A stretch of 51,267 bases of DNA from Sphingobium indicum BiD32 (GCF_000382885.1 NZ_CAVK010000240.1:1-51267); one strand, 5' to 3'; numbered from the stretch's first letter, positions 18,601 through 29,530 are shown. The notes: generated from the letters alone by a model not told the origin. Translations and numbers: made by a program.

Positions 18601-18903
18601 GAAAGCCCTTGGGAGTCAGATAGCGAATAATTCTGGCGGAGTGGCAAAGGCAGACCGACGAAACCGGCTGACACACCGCTTCAGACGCTAACGCTCTCAT
18701 CAATCGCAAATTGCGGTCAGCGATGTGCGATAAACAGGTGTTTTCCGACAGGAACCAGGATGGTTTCTGTCGTATTGGCATATTCTTCGAAGCGGAAGGA
18801 CTGCAATCGTCGGAAACGGACATTCGCGACCGGCCTTAGGAATGACGGGCAAGTCCCAGCCGCCGCGACGTAGGCCCCTCGCCGACGGCGAGGGGCCAAT
18901 GGG
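18601..18903. other. Gap between efflux operon and recombinase
   Basis: No convincing gene. It contains GGAAACGGACATT near 18815, reminiscent of fragments in other gaps of this window, and a strong hairpin at 18873-18897 listed separately. Confidence 0.4.
18873..18897 (-). terminator. Perfect GC hairpin after the short recombinase gene
   Basis: GGCCCCTCGCC pairs perfectly with GGCGAGGGGCC around a three-base loop, seven bases beyond the recombinase stop codon. There is no T-run, so it may be a terminator, an mRNA-stability hairpin or a recombination-linked structure. Confidence 0.5.
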
Positions 18904-19536
18904 TCAAATTTCGGTATTCTCGGCAAGGGCAAGCGCGTCTTCTACGTCAATCCCAAGATAGCGCACCGTATTCTCGATCTTGCTATGCCCGAGAAGGATC
19001 TGGACGGCGCGAAGGTTGCCGGTTGCCCTGTAGATGATCGATGCCTTCGTTCGCCGAAGTGAGTGCGTACCATAGTCGCTTCGCATCAGACCGACCCCTG
19101 TCACCCATTCATCGACGAGCCGGGCGTACTGACGGGTGCTAAGATGCCCGTTATGGTCAACCCGACTGGGAAAGACATAGTCATCGACTGTGCCGCCCCG
19201 GCGGTCGAGCCAGGCCAGCAGGCTAGCCCGAGCGTCGGGGAGCAGTTCGAACTGAACGGGTCGACCTGTTTTCTGCTGCATGACAATCGCACGCGTTCGG
19301 ACCTGTCCACCGCTGACGATGTCGCCGATCTTCATCTGCACCAAATCGCAGCCCCGAAGTTTGCTGTCGATCGCCAAGTCGAACAACGCCCGATCTCGCA
19401 AGCGGCGGCGCTGATTGAGGTAAAATCGGATCTCCCATATTTGCTTTGGTTTCAGCGCGCGCTTCGCGCCGACTGTCCTCCCCGCATTCCAGACTTGGCG
19501 CTTGGTGGCAGCGGGCTCGGTTTGATGCATCTCCAT
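18904..19536 (-). CDS. Short tyrosine recombinase
   Basis: A 210-residue protein that is essentially only the catalytic domain: the first arginine is in SKLRGCDLVQMKIGDI, HSLRRTKAS supplies the HxLR box, and LLGHSKIENTVRYLGI gives the last histidine and nucleophilic tyrosine. The N-terminal core-binding domain of typical integrases is almost absent. Such short forms recur in proteobacterial mobile DNA with unknown substrates. ATG 19536 is preferred because GGAG lies seven to eight bases upstream. It sits between two cargo modules and may have brought one of them. Confidence 0.82.
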   Translation of the reverse strand: MEMHQTEPAATKRQVWNAGRTVGAKRALKPKQIWEIRFYLNQRRRLRDRALFDLAIDSKLRGCDLVQMKIGDIVSGGQVRTRAIVMQQKTGRPVQFELLPDARASLLAWLDRRGGTVDDYVFPSRVDHNGHLSTRQYARLVDEWVTGVGLMRSDYGTHSLRRTKASIIYRATGNLRAVQILLGHSKIENTVRYLGIDVEDALALAENTEI

Positions 19537-19749
19537 GATCATTCTCCAATGGCCAGAATGGCCATCTGAAGAACGTCTTCCGGCTCAAAGAGGGAGAAAT
19601 GGCGCGACGCTCCTTTCGACCAGACTCGGTCGCTCAGATCAGCCAGCACGAACGTCCGCTTCAAACAGACATTGCCTATCGGTTAGCGAGTAGCCTGCCG
19701 CTGTAAAAGTGAAGGAAGGGGTACATAGATCGACCAAGGTCGGCAGCAA

Positions 19750-21075
19750 TCACCGCAATCCCATCCGATCCATCTTCTTCAGCAGCCCTACGCGCGATAA
19801 GCCAAGTTCGCGCGCGCTATGAGTGTGGTTGTGGCCCGTTCGCTCCAACGCTTCCACAATGCGCCTGCGCTCCAGAGCTGCAACTTCCTCTTCGAGCGTC
19901 TGCGGCTGGGGCAGCGCATTAAACGGTTCGCTTGATCCGGTGGCAAAGACCATATCCTGCACGCTGATCACAGCCCCTTCTGTCAGCGCCGCCGCGCATT
20001 CGACCGCTGCGCGCAACTCTCGCACGTTACCAGGCCAGGGCCGTTGGGCGATCCACGCCAACGCTTCGGGTGCAAATCGCGTCCGATCTGAAACGCGCCT
20101 TAGGAATATTTGCGCCAACAGCGTCTTATCCGCATTCCTATCGTCCAGGCTTGGCGTGGCGAGCACCACACCTTTCAATCGATAATAGAGGTCCTCCCGG
20201 AACGACCCTTCCGCTACGGCAGCACTCAAGTCGCGGTGGGTGGCGGCAACTATGCGCACATCGGCATGGCGCATCTCCCGAGCCCCTACTGGCTGATAGG
20301 TGCCATCGGCGAGGAAACGTAGCAGTTTGACCTGCATGGCAGGCGGCATTTCGCCGATCTCGTCGAGAAACAGCGTTCCGCCATGCGCCGTCTCGACCAG
20401 CCCTGCGCGGTCTGCATGGGCGCCCGTGAAGCTCCCCTTGAGATGCCCAAAGAGTTCGCTTTCCAACAAGTCTGCCGGAACTGCTCCGCAGTGCACCGGC
20501 ACCAAGGGCCCCTTGGCCCGTGGCGAAGTGGCGTGGACAGCACGTGCGACGAGTTCCTTGCCCGAGCCACTGGGCCCCAGTACCATAACTGGCAGAACGG
20601 TGGGGCCTACCCGGCGTATCAGCGCACGTAATGCAACCATCGGCGGGGACTGCCCAATCAGGCCCATGTCCTCGCTGGCCTCATCGCGGGCGCGAAGCGC
20701 GGCCAGTTCTTGCGCCAGCTTTGCCCGTTCCACCGCCCGGGCGACGACGATCTTGAGCAGGTCGGGATCGACCGGCTTGGCGAGGAAATCCCACGCCCCC
20801 GCCTCGATCGCCTGCATCGCCAGTGCCTGATCAGCGTGACCAGTCATCACCACCACCGGCGCAGGAGTAAACGCGGAAATCAGAGCGATCCCTCCTTGCG
20901 GATCATGATGCGGCGGCATGGCAAGGTCGAGTAGCACGACACTCGGCCTGTGCTTCAAAAAGGCAGCATAGGCGGCATCACCATCGCCTACTGCGATCAC
21001 CTCATGGCCTTGCGCCCGCAGCCAGTCGGCAGTCAGGCGCTGAAAGGCGGGTTCATCATCGGCCAGAAGGATCAT
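19750..21075 (-). CDS. NtrC-family sigma-54 response regulator
   Basis: A 441-residue protein. The receiver domain starts at MILLADDEPAF and has the phospho-acceptor in VVLLDLAMPP. The AAA+ domain carries Walker A GPSGSGKE, a GSFTGA loop in place of the usual GAFTGA, and Walker B GGTLFLDEIGEMP. A Fis-type helix-turn-helix ends it (HSARELGLSRVGLLKKMDRMGLR). Proteins of this type drive sigma-54 RNA polymerase. The start at 21075 overlaps the kinase stop by four bases (ATGA), so kinase and regulator are translated together. The likely target is the -24/-12 promoter at 22890. Confidence 0.9.
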   Translation of the reverse strand: MILLADDEPAFQRLTADWLRAQGHEVIAVGDGDAAYAAFLKHRPSVVLLDLAMPPHHDPQGGIALISAFTPAPVVVMTGHADQALAMQAIEAGAWDFLAKPVDPDLLKIVVARAVERAKLAQELAALRARDEASEDMGLIGQSPPMVALRALIRRVGPTVLPVMVLGPSGSGKELVARAVHATSPRAKGPLVPVHCGAVPADLLESELFGHLKGSFTGAHADRAGLVETAHGGTLFLDEIGEMPPAMQVKLLRFLADGTYQPVGAREMRHADVRIVAATHRDLSAAVAEGSFREDLYYRLKGVVLATPSLDDRNADKTLLAQIFLRRVSDRTRFAPEALAWIAQRPWPGNVRELRAAVECAAALTEGAVISVQDMVFATGSSEPFNALPQPQTLEEEVAALERRRIVEALERTGHNHTHSARELGLSRVGLLKKMDRMGLR

Positions 21076-22808
21076 GGGTTTTCCCCAAAAGTCAGGCGGA
21101 AACAGGTTGTCCAACCCTCGCGCTGCGCAAGGGTGGCCGCACCACCATGCGCCTCCATAATACGGCGGACGATCGCAAGGCCAAGGCCAGTGCCGCCTGG
21201 ACGGCGCGAGACGAAGGGTTTGAACAGGCTATCTGCGATTTCGGGCGCAATGCCGGGGCCATCGTCGCAAATGTCGACGGAGCGGCCATGGGCAATGATC
21301 GTACAATCGCCGCCCATCGCCTTGGCATTGTCTACCAGATTGGCCAAGGCGCGGCGCAAGGCTGCGGGATCGGCATTGAGCATCAAGCCTTCGGGCACCT
21401 CCAAAGGTACGCCGAATCCGGCCAGATAAGACGCCAGTTCGATGGGGCGCGGCGCGATCGTCCAAGCCCGAGCATAATCAAGAATGTCGGTGACCAGCGC
21501 GTTCATGCGCCCCACCTGCTCCCCAATCTCGGCGCGCACCTCGGGCGGGGCGCCGGTGGCTGCCATTTGCACAATGCCCAGCGGGTTACGTAGATCATGG
21601 GCAATTGTCGCAGCCAGCGCACCCAGTTCCGCCAGCCTTGCTTCGCGTTCGGCCTCCACAATGCGGTGAGCGCTAACGAGGCGGCGGGCTGCTTCCTCGA
21701 CCAGCGCGGCGATGCGGGCGGCGGTATGACGCAGGGCTGTGGGGGCATCCTCCCATCCAATCAACGTCACGGCCTCGCCCACAACCGCCAATCCCGGCCC
21801 ATCTGCGCCAAGGTCTAGGTGCTGGCGCAGCATGGCGTTAGCCAGTTCGCTCAGCGCCCGCTCGTCTGCGGCCTGCGCCAAAGCATCACGCCACGGTTCC
21901 ACATCTAGCCTTGCCCCGGGGAACACCAGCCTGTCGGCGAGACGCTTGAGCGGCGCCATTACCAAGAGTCCAAGAGCCATTGTGCCCGCCAAGGCCGCCC
22001 ATGTTGCCACAAAGCCCTCTGGCCGCCCGGCCAGCGCAAGTGGCAAAGTGGCGATCAGCGCGGATGCACCACCCGCGCCCGCCAGGAGCAGTATCCACAC
22101 CAAGCCCCGGCGTGCCCAGATGTCCGCCGCCATGAAACGATGCCGCAGCACCGCATAAACCAGCGCCACCGAATAGAGCGGCAGCGCGAGTACCGGCCAA
22201 GGATAGACCTCAATCCCTAACGCGGGGAAGGCAAACCCCGTGAGCGCGAGTAGGCCAATCCCGCTGGAAACGAATACGGCGCCTGCTTGATCGCGATGTA
22301 ATCCGCTCTGCTGGTGCCATGTTTGGAACAGCCGCAGATGCCCCGCCACCGACAGTGCCGCCGCAACAGCCAACACGCCCCAGCCCACCAACGAGGGCGC
22401 AAAGGCTCCGGCAAAGCCATGCCAAGGCATGATCCGCCCCACGCCTAGCAAGATGCCTGCAAGCGCGGCCACACTGGCCACGCAATAGCTTGCCCAAGCG
22501 ACCGGACGAAGCGAACCGCACAGCGCAAAGGCAAAGACGAGATGCACGAAGGCCGCCGCGGGCAACGGTGACAGCGCGATCACCGTCAGCGTGAAGGAGG
22601 CCGCCTTTGCGCCCAGCATCGCGGGCGCGGCCATGGCCAAACTCCACAGTGCAACCCCGCACAGGAATACAACCAAGGTCCACGCGCCCGGAAGGCCCCG
22701 CGCCTTTGCCGCGACAAAGCCTGCCAGCAAAGAGCTGGCCAGTGCAGTCAAGCCCAGCGCGCCAATAAAGACCATAATGCCAAGTGCTGTATCCATCGTT
22801 GACAGCAT
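21072..22808 (-). CDS. Membrane sensor histidine kinase
   Basis: A 578-residue kinase. Roughly the first 300 residues form about eight to ten membrane helices with no obvious periplasmic sensing domain, suggesting that it senses a membrane or redox signal. The dimerisation box is IAHDLRNPLG near residue 400. The ATPase domain has the N box ALANLVDNAKAMGG, the G1 box DDGPGIAPEI and the G2 box GGTGLGLAIVRRIMEAHGG. Its partner regulator follows with a four-base overlap. It is divergent from the operon that begins at 22961. The ATG at 22808 has only a weak ribosome binding site (GGAAACGAG). Confidence 0.88.
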   Translation of the reverse strand: MLSTMDTALGIMVFIGALGLTALASSLLAGFVAAKARGLPGAWTLVVFLCGVALWSLAMAAPAMLGAKAASFTLTVIALSPLPAAAFVHLVFAFALCGSLRPVAWASYCVASVAALAGILLGVGRIMPWHGFAGAFAPSLVGWGVLAVAAALSVAGHLRLFQTWHQQSGLHRDQAGAVFVSSGIGLLALTGFAFPALGIEVYPWPVLALPLYSVALVYAVLRHRFMAADIWARRGLVWILLLAGAGGASALIATLPLALAGRPEGFVATWAALAGTMALGLLVMAPLKRLADRLVFPGARLDVEPWRDALAQAADERALSELANAMLRQHLDLGADGPGLAVVGEAVTLIGWEDAPTALRHTAARIAALVEEAARRLVSAHRIVEAEREARLAELGALAATIAHDLRNPLGIVQMAATGAPPEVRAEIGEQVGRMNALVTDILDYARAWTIAPRPIELASYLAGFGVPLEVPEGLMLNADPAALRRALANLVDNAKAMGGDCTIIAHGRSVDICDDGPGIAPEIADSLFKPFVSRRPGGTGLGLAIVRRIMEAHGGAATLAQREGWTTCFRLTFGENP

Positions 22809-22857
22809 ATCACTCGTTTCCGTTCACGTCGTTAACATTCAGGTGGCCGTTCGCAGT

Positions 22858-22877
22858 CCGGAACCTTGGTTTTCCGG
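22858..22877 (+). promoter_or_regulatory. Candidate enhancer site for the sigma-54 regulator
   Basis: CCGGAA (22858-22863) and TTCCGG (22872-22877) form an inverted repeat with an eight-base spacer, 14 to 32 bases upstream of the -24 element. That is closer than the usual enhancer distance of about 100 bases, so it may instead be a repressor or kinase-promoter site. Confidence 0.35.
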
Positions 22878-22889
22878 CAGTCTCCGCAA

Positions 22890-22906
22890 TTGGCATGCCA
22901 ATTGCG
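22890..22906 (+). promoter_or_regulatory. Sigma-54 (-24/-12) promoter
   Basis: TTGGCATG-CCAA-TTGCG has GG at 22892-22893 and GC at 22904-22905, exactly ten bases apart as sigma-54 needs, with TTGC at -12. It points toward the gene at 22961. Its place next to a divergent NtrC-type regulator gene makes the match much more credible than a chance hit. Confidence 0.75.
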
Positions 22907-22960
22907 AGGCACGTGGCACGACGCGGTCATCTCGACCGCCCTCGTGAAAGGAGCCAAGCC

Positions 22961-23185
22961 ATGTTGATCCCGATTGCCGCCCTGCTGCTCACCTATGCTG
23001 TGACGCTGGCGCTAGCGGGGCTGGCCGCCTTTGTGTTGCGCCGCCCGCTTTCAATCCTGTTGTCTGAACTGTGCGGAACTGAAGAGCGGTCGTCATTCTG
23101 GACGGTGTGGTCGATGGTGATGATGATCGCGCTGCCGCTGCTGTTCGTCTCGATGGCGCGGATTGCCGCGCGACAATCAGGATGA
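22961..23185 (+). pseudogene. 5' part of a small membrane-protein gene split by the IS21 element
   Basis: Starts at an ATG after AAAGGAG and runs with the original frame until the IS junction at 23163; the extra residues to 23185 come from the insertion end. Sequence before the junction encodes two membrane helices (LLLTYAVTLALAGLAAFVL and SMVMMIALPLLFVSMA) around SILLSELCGTEERSSFW. Joined in frame to 25803-25932 it restores a protein of about 108 residues. It is the first gene after the sigma-54 promoter. Confidence 0.75.
23158..23163 (+). repeat. Target duplication, left copy
   Basis: GCGGAT at 23158-23163 is repeated at 25803-25808, directly flanking the IS21-family element. IS21 elements commonly make short target duplications of this size. 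If the element really begins a few bases inward, the duplication would read GCGGATTGCC. Confidence 0.65.
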
Positions 23186-23211
23186 GAACGCAGCGACAAT
23201 CAAGGTGAGAA
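23172..23211 (+). repeat. Left terminal repeats of the IS21 element
   Basis: GACAATCAGGATGAGAA (23172-23188) and GACAATCAAGGTGAGAA (23195-23211) are tandem copies 23 bases apart and match the inverted right-end copies. They are presumed IstA binding sites. Confidence 0.8.
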
Positions 23212-23212
23212 T

Positions 23213-23267
23213 CGACGCTTGCTGGAATGGCGTAGGGCGTAGCCCGTAGCCGTTCCAGCAAGCGTCG
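23213..23267 (+). promoter_or_regulatory. Long hairpin between IS21 end and istA
   Basis: CGACGCTTGCTGGAA (23213-23227) pairs perfectly over 15 bases with 23253-23267, and the loop holds further GGC/GCC pairing. It probably shields istA from outside transcription or controls its translation. Confidence 0.6.
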
Positions 23268-23315
23268 AGGCCTCTCCTCATGGGGGGTCTGAGGGTCGTG
23301 GTCGGCCCGGTATGA

Positions 23316-25702
<2,387 letters not shown>

Positions 25703-25754
25703 CTATTGCCAGCGACAACTACCGCTGGCATCACGCCCGTGCCGCGACAATCAA

Positions 25755-25794
25755 TTCTCATCCTGATTGACGCTAGCCTCTCACCCGGATTGTC
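25755..25794 (-). repeat. Right terminal repeats of the IS21 element
   Basis: Two inverted copies, at 25755-25771 and 25778-25794, 23 bases apart, mirror the left-end pair. The element ends a few bases later, at about 25802. Confidence 0.8.
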
Positions 25795-25802
25795 GCGCTA
25801 CA

Positions 25803-25932
25803 GCGGATTGCCACGGATCCCACCGTACTGATCCAGGGCACGGTGGCGGCTACCCTGGCGGGTATCCTGATGGCGATGGCCGGCATGGGACTGGCCGTTT
25901 GGCGCCGCGTGCCGCAGCCCAACATTAACTGA
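25803..25932 (+). pseudogene. 3' part of the split membrane-protein gene
   Basis: After the right target copy, the frame reads RIATDPTVLIQGTV and then a third membrane helix (AATLAGILMAMAGMGLAVW), ending at TGA 25930-25932. Removing the element and one target copy joins it in frame to the 5' part at MARIA. The GAGGAGG of the next gene overlaps its stop, so the two were once translationally linked. Confidence 0.75.
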
Positions 25933-25942
25933 GGAGGCCGCT

Positions 25943-27163
25943 ATGCGTGTGATGATCGTGGGCGGCGGGTTTATCGGCGGACATCTGGCCGGGCGACTGC
26001 GCGCTGAAGACTGCGCGGTAAAGATCGCCGGGAGGCACGGACATGATATCGCCTGCGATCTGACCCGTGAGGACGCCTCCATATGGGCCGAGCGCCTGCA
26101 GGGCTATGACGCCGTGGTAAACTGCGCAGGCGCGCTGGCTGCAGGGGCCGATTACGACGGTTTGCACTCGCGCGGTGCGATGGCCTTGTTCGATGGCGCC
26201 GCGCAGGCCGGAGTGGATCGCGTGATTCAGATCTCCGCCCTGGGCGCTAAGGATGGCACTACCGCTTACCATTCCAGCAAGCGCGCTGCAGACGAACATC
26301 TGACCACATTGGGCTTGGGCTGGGCGATTGTGCGCCCCTCCCTGGTGGTTGGGCGCGGCGGGGGCAGCACGACGCTGTTCAGCGCTTTAGCAGTCTTGCC
26401 GGTGTTGCCTGATATCGGCGGCGGCCCGGTCGCTCCCATTGCCATCGACGATCTTGTGGAAGCGGTATGGCGCTTGCTGCAGCGCCCCTTGCCCATGGCT
26501 GTGGTGGTGGATGCAGTCGGGCCCGAAAAGATGCGGATCGTGGACCTGATCAGCATTTTGCGACGCTGGCAGGGGCTTGGCCCAGCGCGCAGCCTGCAGG
26601 TTCCGCGCTGGATACTTCGCGCGGTCGCCAGACTCGGTATTGGGCCGATGACCCTCGAGAGCTTGGCCATGCTGGAGGCGGGCAATTCAGCGCCGGTCGA
26701 GCCTTTCGTAGTCACACTTGGTTTCACTCCGCAGCCTGTCGCGCAAGTTTTGGCCCGCCACCCAGCAACCCAGAGCGATACGCTGGCGGCCCGCCTGTTG
26801 CCACTTGCGCCCGCTTTGCGGGGCTTGCTAGCGGCAGTGTGGCTGGCTGGCGGGTTAGTACCACTGTTGCTCACCCCCATGACCCAGAACATCCAATTGC
26901 TCGCTCGCCTTGGGCTGGAAGGCACTGGGGCAGTGGGCACCGTCTGGGCCGGATCGCTGGCTGATATCGCAATAGGCTTGGCGCTGCTCCTGCACTGGCG
27001 CGGGGCCGCCCTGGCTGGTGTGGTGCTGATGAGCGTCTACAGCCTGATCCTCTTCGCCATTGCGCCCGAACTCTTGGCCGATCCCTTTGGCGCCTTGGTC
27101 AAAAATCTCGCGGTTCTCGGCCTGTCTTTGGCCGTCCATGCGATGGAGAAGCCCAATGCATGA
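25943..27163 (+). CDS. SDR-type dehydrogenase fused to a DoxX-like membrane domain
   Basis: A 406-residue protein. The N-terminal Rossmann fold (VGGGFIGGHLAGRL) is an atypical extended SDR of the NDUFA9-like kind, with AYHSSKRAAD giving the YxxxK region and VRPSLVVGRGGG beyond. Roughly residues 280-400 form four membrane helices that match a DoxX-like domain. This points to membrane-linked NAD(P)-dependent redox chemistry, perhaps on quinones or lipids; the substrate is unknown. ATG 25943 has GAGGAGG upstream. Its end overlaps the next gene by eight bases. Confidence 0.82.
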   Translation: MRVMIVGGGFIGGHLAGRLRAEDCAVKIAGRHGHDIACDLTREDASIWAERLQGYDAVVNCAGALAAGADYDGLHSRGAMALFDGAAQAGVDRVIQISALGAKDGTTAYHSSKRAADEHLTTLGLGWAIVRPSLVVGRGGGSTTLFSALAVLPVLPDIGGGPVAPIAIDDLVEAVWRLLQRPLPMAVVVDAVGPEKMRIVDLISILRRWQGLGPARSLQVPRWILRAVARLGIGPMTLESLAMLEAGNSAPVEPFVVTLGFTPQPVAQVLARHPATQSDTLAARLLPLAPALRGLLAAVWLAGGLVPLLLTPMTQNIQLLARLGLEGTGAVGTVWAGSLADIAIGLALLLHWRGAALAGVVLMSVYSLILFAIAPELLADPFGALVKNLAVLGLSLAVHAMEKPNA

Positions 27164-27629
27164 TTATCTGCTCCTCAAGACAGTCCATATCCTTAGCTCC
27201 ACCCTGTTGTTCGGCACAGGGCTTGGCACCGCGTTCCATGGCTGGATGGCCAATCGCTCGGGCGTGCTGGCAGCTCGCCGGGTGGTCAATCGCAACGTGG
27301 AACTGGCCGATTGGCTGTTCACCACACCCGCGGTAATCGTGCAGCCAGTAACGGGGGTTTGGTTGGCGAATCTGGCCGGTTACCCACTAACAACGCCGTG
27401 GTTGATGGCTTCCATTGTGCTCTACATCGTTGTGGGAGCCTGCTGGCTGCCGGTGGTGGCGATCCAGATCCGGATGCGCCGCATCGCCGAGGCTACCCCT
27501 GACGGCGCAGAACTGCCCAGACACTATCACTGCCTCGCGCGCTGGTGGTTCGCACTTGGATGGCCGGCGTTTATCGGAGTCATCATCATTTTCTGGCTAA
27601 TGGTTGCCAAACCGGAGCTTGCATTGTGA
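27156..27629 (+). CDS. DUF2269 integral membrane protein
   Basis: A 157-residue protein with four membrane helices and the family's opening (YLLLKTVHILSSTLLFGTGLGTAFHGWM), an early histidine shared by many DUF2269 proteins. Function unknown; the histidines near membrane helices could hold a metal or haem. Start ATG 27156 overlaps the previous stop by eight bases, and its own stop overlaps the next GTG start. Confidence 0.8.
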   Translation: MHDYLLLKTVHILSSTLLFGTGLGTAFHGWMANRSGVLAARRVVNRNVELADWLFTTPAVIVQPVTGVWLANLAGYPLTTPWLMASIVLYIVVGACWLPVVAIQIRMRRIAEATPDGAELPRHYHCLARWWFALGWPAFIGVIIIFWLMVAKPELAL

Positions 27630-28159
27630 CCGAACCGCTATTCCGCCGTCTGCTGGGAGACGCCATCGAAGACCTGCCGTCAGTGCTGCGCCGTGCCCAC
27701 GATTCCAATGACTGCCAGAGGTGGGTTGGAAAGGCGCAAGTTGTGGCTAGCCGCAATCCGATCGCCCGCGCTCTGTGCTGGATGATGGGCTTGCCAAAGG
27801 CTGGAAACGATATCCCTGTAACCGTGGTGTTAGAGCGACATGGGGAGGCCGAAGTCTGGCGTCGCGACTTCGCGGGCCGAACCTATCATAGCGGGTTTGT
27901 CGCGCGCGACGGCCTAATTGTGGAGAAGATGGGGCCTGCCACCAACCGGTTTCGGGTGTGCGTGAAAGACGGAAGGCTGCACCTCGATTTGGTGGCCTTC
28001 CGGTTTTTTGGGCTGCCGTTTCCGTCATGGATCAGTCCGCGGTGTCCCGCCACCGAAAGTGAAGTGGATGGGCGCTATCGTTTTGACGTGCCTATTTTCC
28101 TGCCCTTTCTGGGTTTTGCCATCCGTTACACCGGCTTGATGGAGGAGCTTCATGATTGA
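27626..28159 (+). CDS. DUF4166 protein
   Basis: A 177-residue soluble protein. It resembles DUF4166: VTVVLERHGEAEVWRRDFAGRTYHSGF, GLIVEKMGPATNRFRVCVKDGRLHL, and VDGRYRFDVPIFLPFLGFAIRYTG. The family often occurs with saccharopine-dehydrogenase-like or lipid-linked oxidoreductase genes. The GTG start at 27626 forms a GTGA overlap with the previous gene and has GGAG upstream. Confidence 0.8.
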   Translation: MTEPLFRRLLGDAIEDLPSVLRRAHDSNDCQRWVGKAQVVASRNPIARALCWMMGLPKAGNDIPVTVVLERHGEAEVWRRDFAGRTYHSGFVARDGLIVEKMGPATNRFRVCVKDGRLHLDLVAFRFFGLPFPSWISPRCPATESEVDGRYRFDVPIFLPFLGFAIRYTGLMEELHD

Positions 28160-28553
28160 CCAGGGGCCCATCATTCTGTTCGACGCCCAATGCGTGCTGT
28201 GCTCTGCCAATGCACAGTTTATCCTGAAGCATGATCGGCTAACCCGCTATCGCTTGGCTTCGATGCAAGGGGCGGTCGGCGCGGCGCTCTTTCGGCAGCA
28301 CGGCATAGATCCGGCAAATCCGGATACGATCCTGCTGATCGAGGGAGACCGGGTACTACGTGACAGCGAGGCCGTGATCGCTATTTATACAGGGCTTGGC
28401 TGGCCCTGGTGCATTGCCGGCCTAGGTCTGCTCGCGCCGAGAGCCCTGCGCGATCCTGTCTACCACTGGATCGCTCGGAATCGCTACAGACTGTTCGGCA
28501 AGCGCGAGACTTGCTGGGTGCCTACTGCCGAGTTTGCCGAAAGGGTCTTGTGA
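28152..28553 (+). CDS. DUF393 (DCC) thiol oxidoreductase-like protein
   Basis: A 133-residue protein with FDAQCVLCSANAQFILKHD at the N-terminus, the DCC-family version of a CxxC redox site, and the family's C-terminal YHWIARNRYRLFGKRETC. DCC proteins are thought to be thioredoxin-like, but substrates are mostly unknown. It overlaps the previous gene by eight bases and its TGA shares a base with the next ATG. Confidence 0.88.
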   Translation: MIDQGPIILFDAQCVLCSANAQFILKHDRLTRYRLASMQGAVGAALFRQHGIDPANPDTILLIEGDRVLRDSEAVIAIYTGLGWPWCIAGLGLLAPRALRDPVYHWIARNRYRLFGKRETCWVPTAEFAERVL

Positions 28554-29530
28554 TGAATAGGCCTAATCTGCTCCGCGGTCGTGTCATCGGTGGGATCACC
28601 CTTGCCTTGGTCATCGCGCTCAGCGCTTATATCCTCATCAATGCTAGCAAGGCCAACAGCGTCGCCTTTGCCAGCCTTTGGTTTCTCGCCGTTCTGCCGG
28701 CCTATCTCTGCGCGCTCATTTGCTATGTGGGTGACCCGGCGGGTGACAAACCTTCGTCGTTTTACTGGTATGTGCCGCCGCTATTCGGGGCGCTTGTGGT
28801 TGTAGGCTCGGTAGTGTTTCTGCACGAAGGGGTCATTTGCATCATCATGCTCGCCCCGATCTGGCTGTGCTCTGGCTATGCCGGCGCCTTCATCTTGCGG
28901 CGCGTGCGGAAGGGGCGGACCGATGCCGCAAGGTTCCACGCCTCGTTGCTTTTCCTACCGCTGATGTGCGGCAGCTTGGAAAGTCAGATTCCGATCCCGG
29001 AAAAGCAGGTGACGTTAACGCGCTCCATCGTCATCCACGCCACACCGGCTCAAATCTGGCCCTACGCGGTGGCCAATGCGCATATCAGCCCGGATGAAGG
29101 CCAATGGAATATCGCGCAGAGTATTGTTGGTATACCTCGACCACGCGCTACCACTATCAGCGGGCACGGTGTCGGCGTTGTGCGCAAAGCCTACTGGGGC
29201 GATCACATCAATTTCGAGGAAAGGATCACCCAATGGCAACCGGGCCAACGGCTTGGCTGGGCCTTTGCCTTTAGCAACAGCTCACTTCAGGATTACACCG
29301 ACACACATATCTCGCCCGACGGGCAGTTTCTCAAGATTGACACTGGCGACTACACGCTGACACCGTTGAATGACGGCACAACCAAGCTCACCCTGCGGAC
29401 CAATTACATCGCCAAGACGCACGTCAATCTTTATGCGCAAATGTGGGGCGAGATCCTGCTGGGCGATATCGAAAGCAACATTCTGACAATCATCAAGCAG
29501 CGTGCCGAAGCGACAAAGGCTGGGCTTTAA
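28553..29530 (+). CDS. Membrane protein with SRPBCC domain
   Basis: A 325-residue protein. About residues 10-130 hold four membrane helices; the rest is a SRPBCC (polyketide cyclase/START-like) ligand-binding fold beginning at QVTLTRSIVIHATPAQIWPYAV and ending LGDIESNILTIIKQRAEATK. SRPBCC domains bind lipids or hydrophobic small molecules, so a lipid-transfer or sensing role is possible. Start shares one base with the preceding TGA. It is the last gene of the sigma-54 operon. Confidence 0.8.
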   Translation: MNRPNLLRGRVIGGITLALVIALSAYILINASKANSVAFASLWFLAVLPAYLCALICYVGDPAGDKPSSFYWYVPPLFGALVVVGSVVFLHEGVICIIMLAPIWLCSGYAGAFILRRVRKGRTDAARFHASLLFLPLMCGSLESQIPIPEKQVTLTRSIVIHATPAQIWPYAVANAHISPDEGQWNIAQSIVGIPRPRATTISGHGVGVVRKAYWGDHINFEERITQWQPGQRLGWAFAFSNSSLQDYTDTHISPDGQFLKIDTGDYTLTPLNDGTTKLTLRTNYIAKTHVNLYAQMWGEILLGDIESNILTIIKQRAEATKAGL

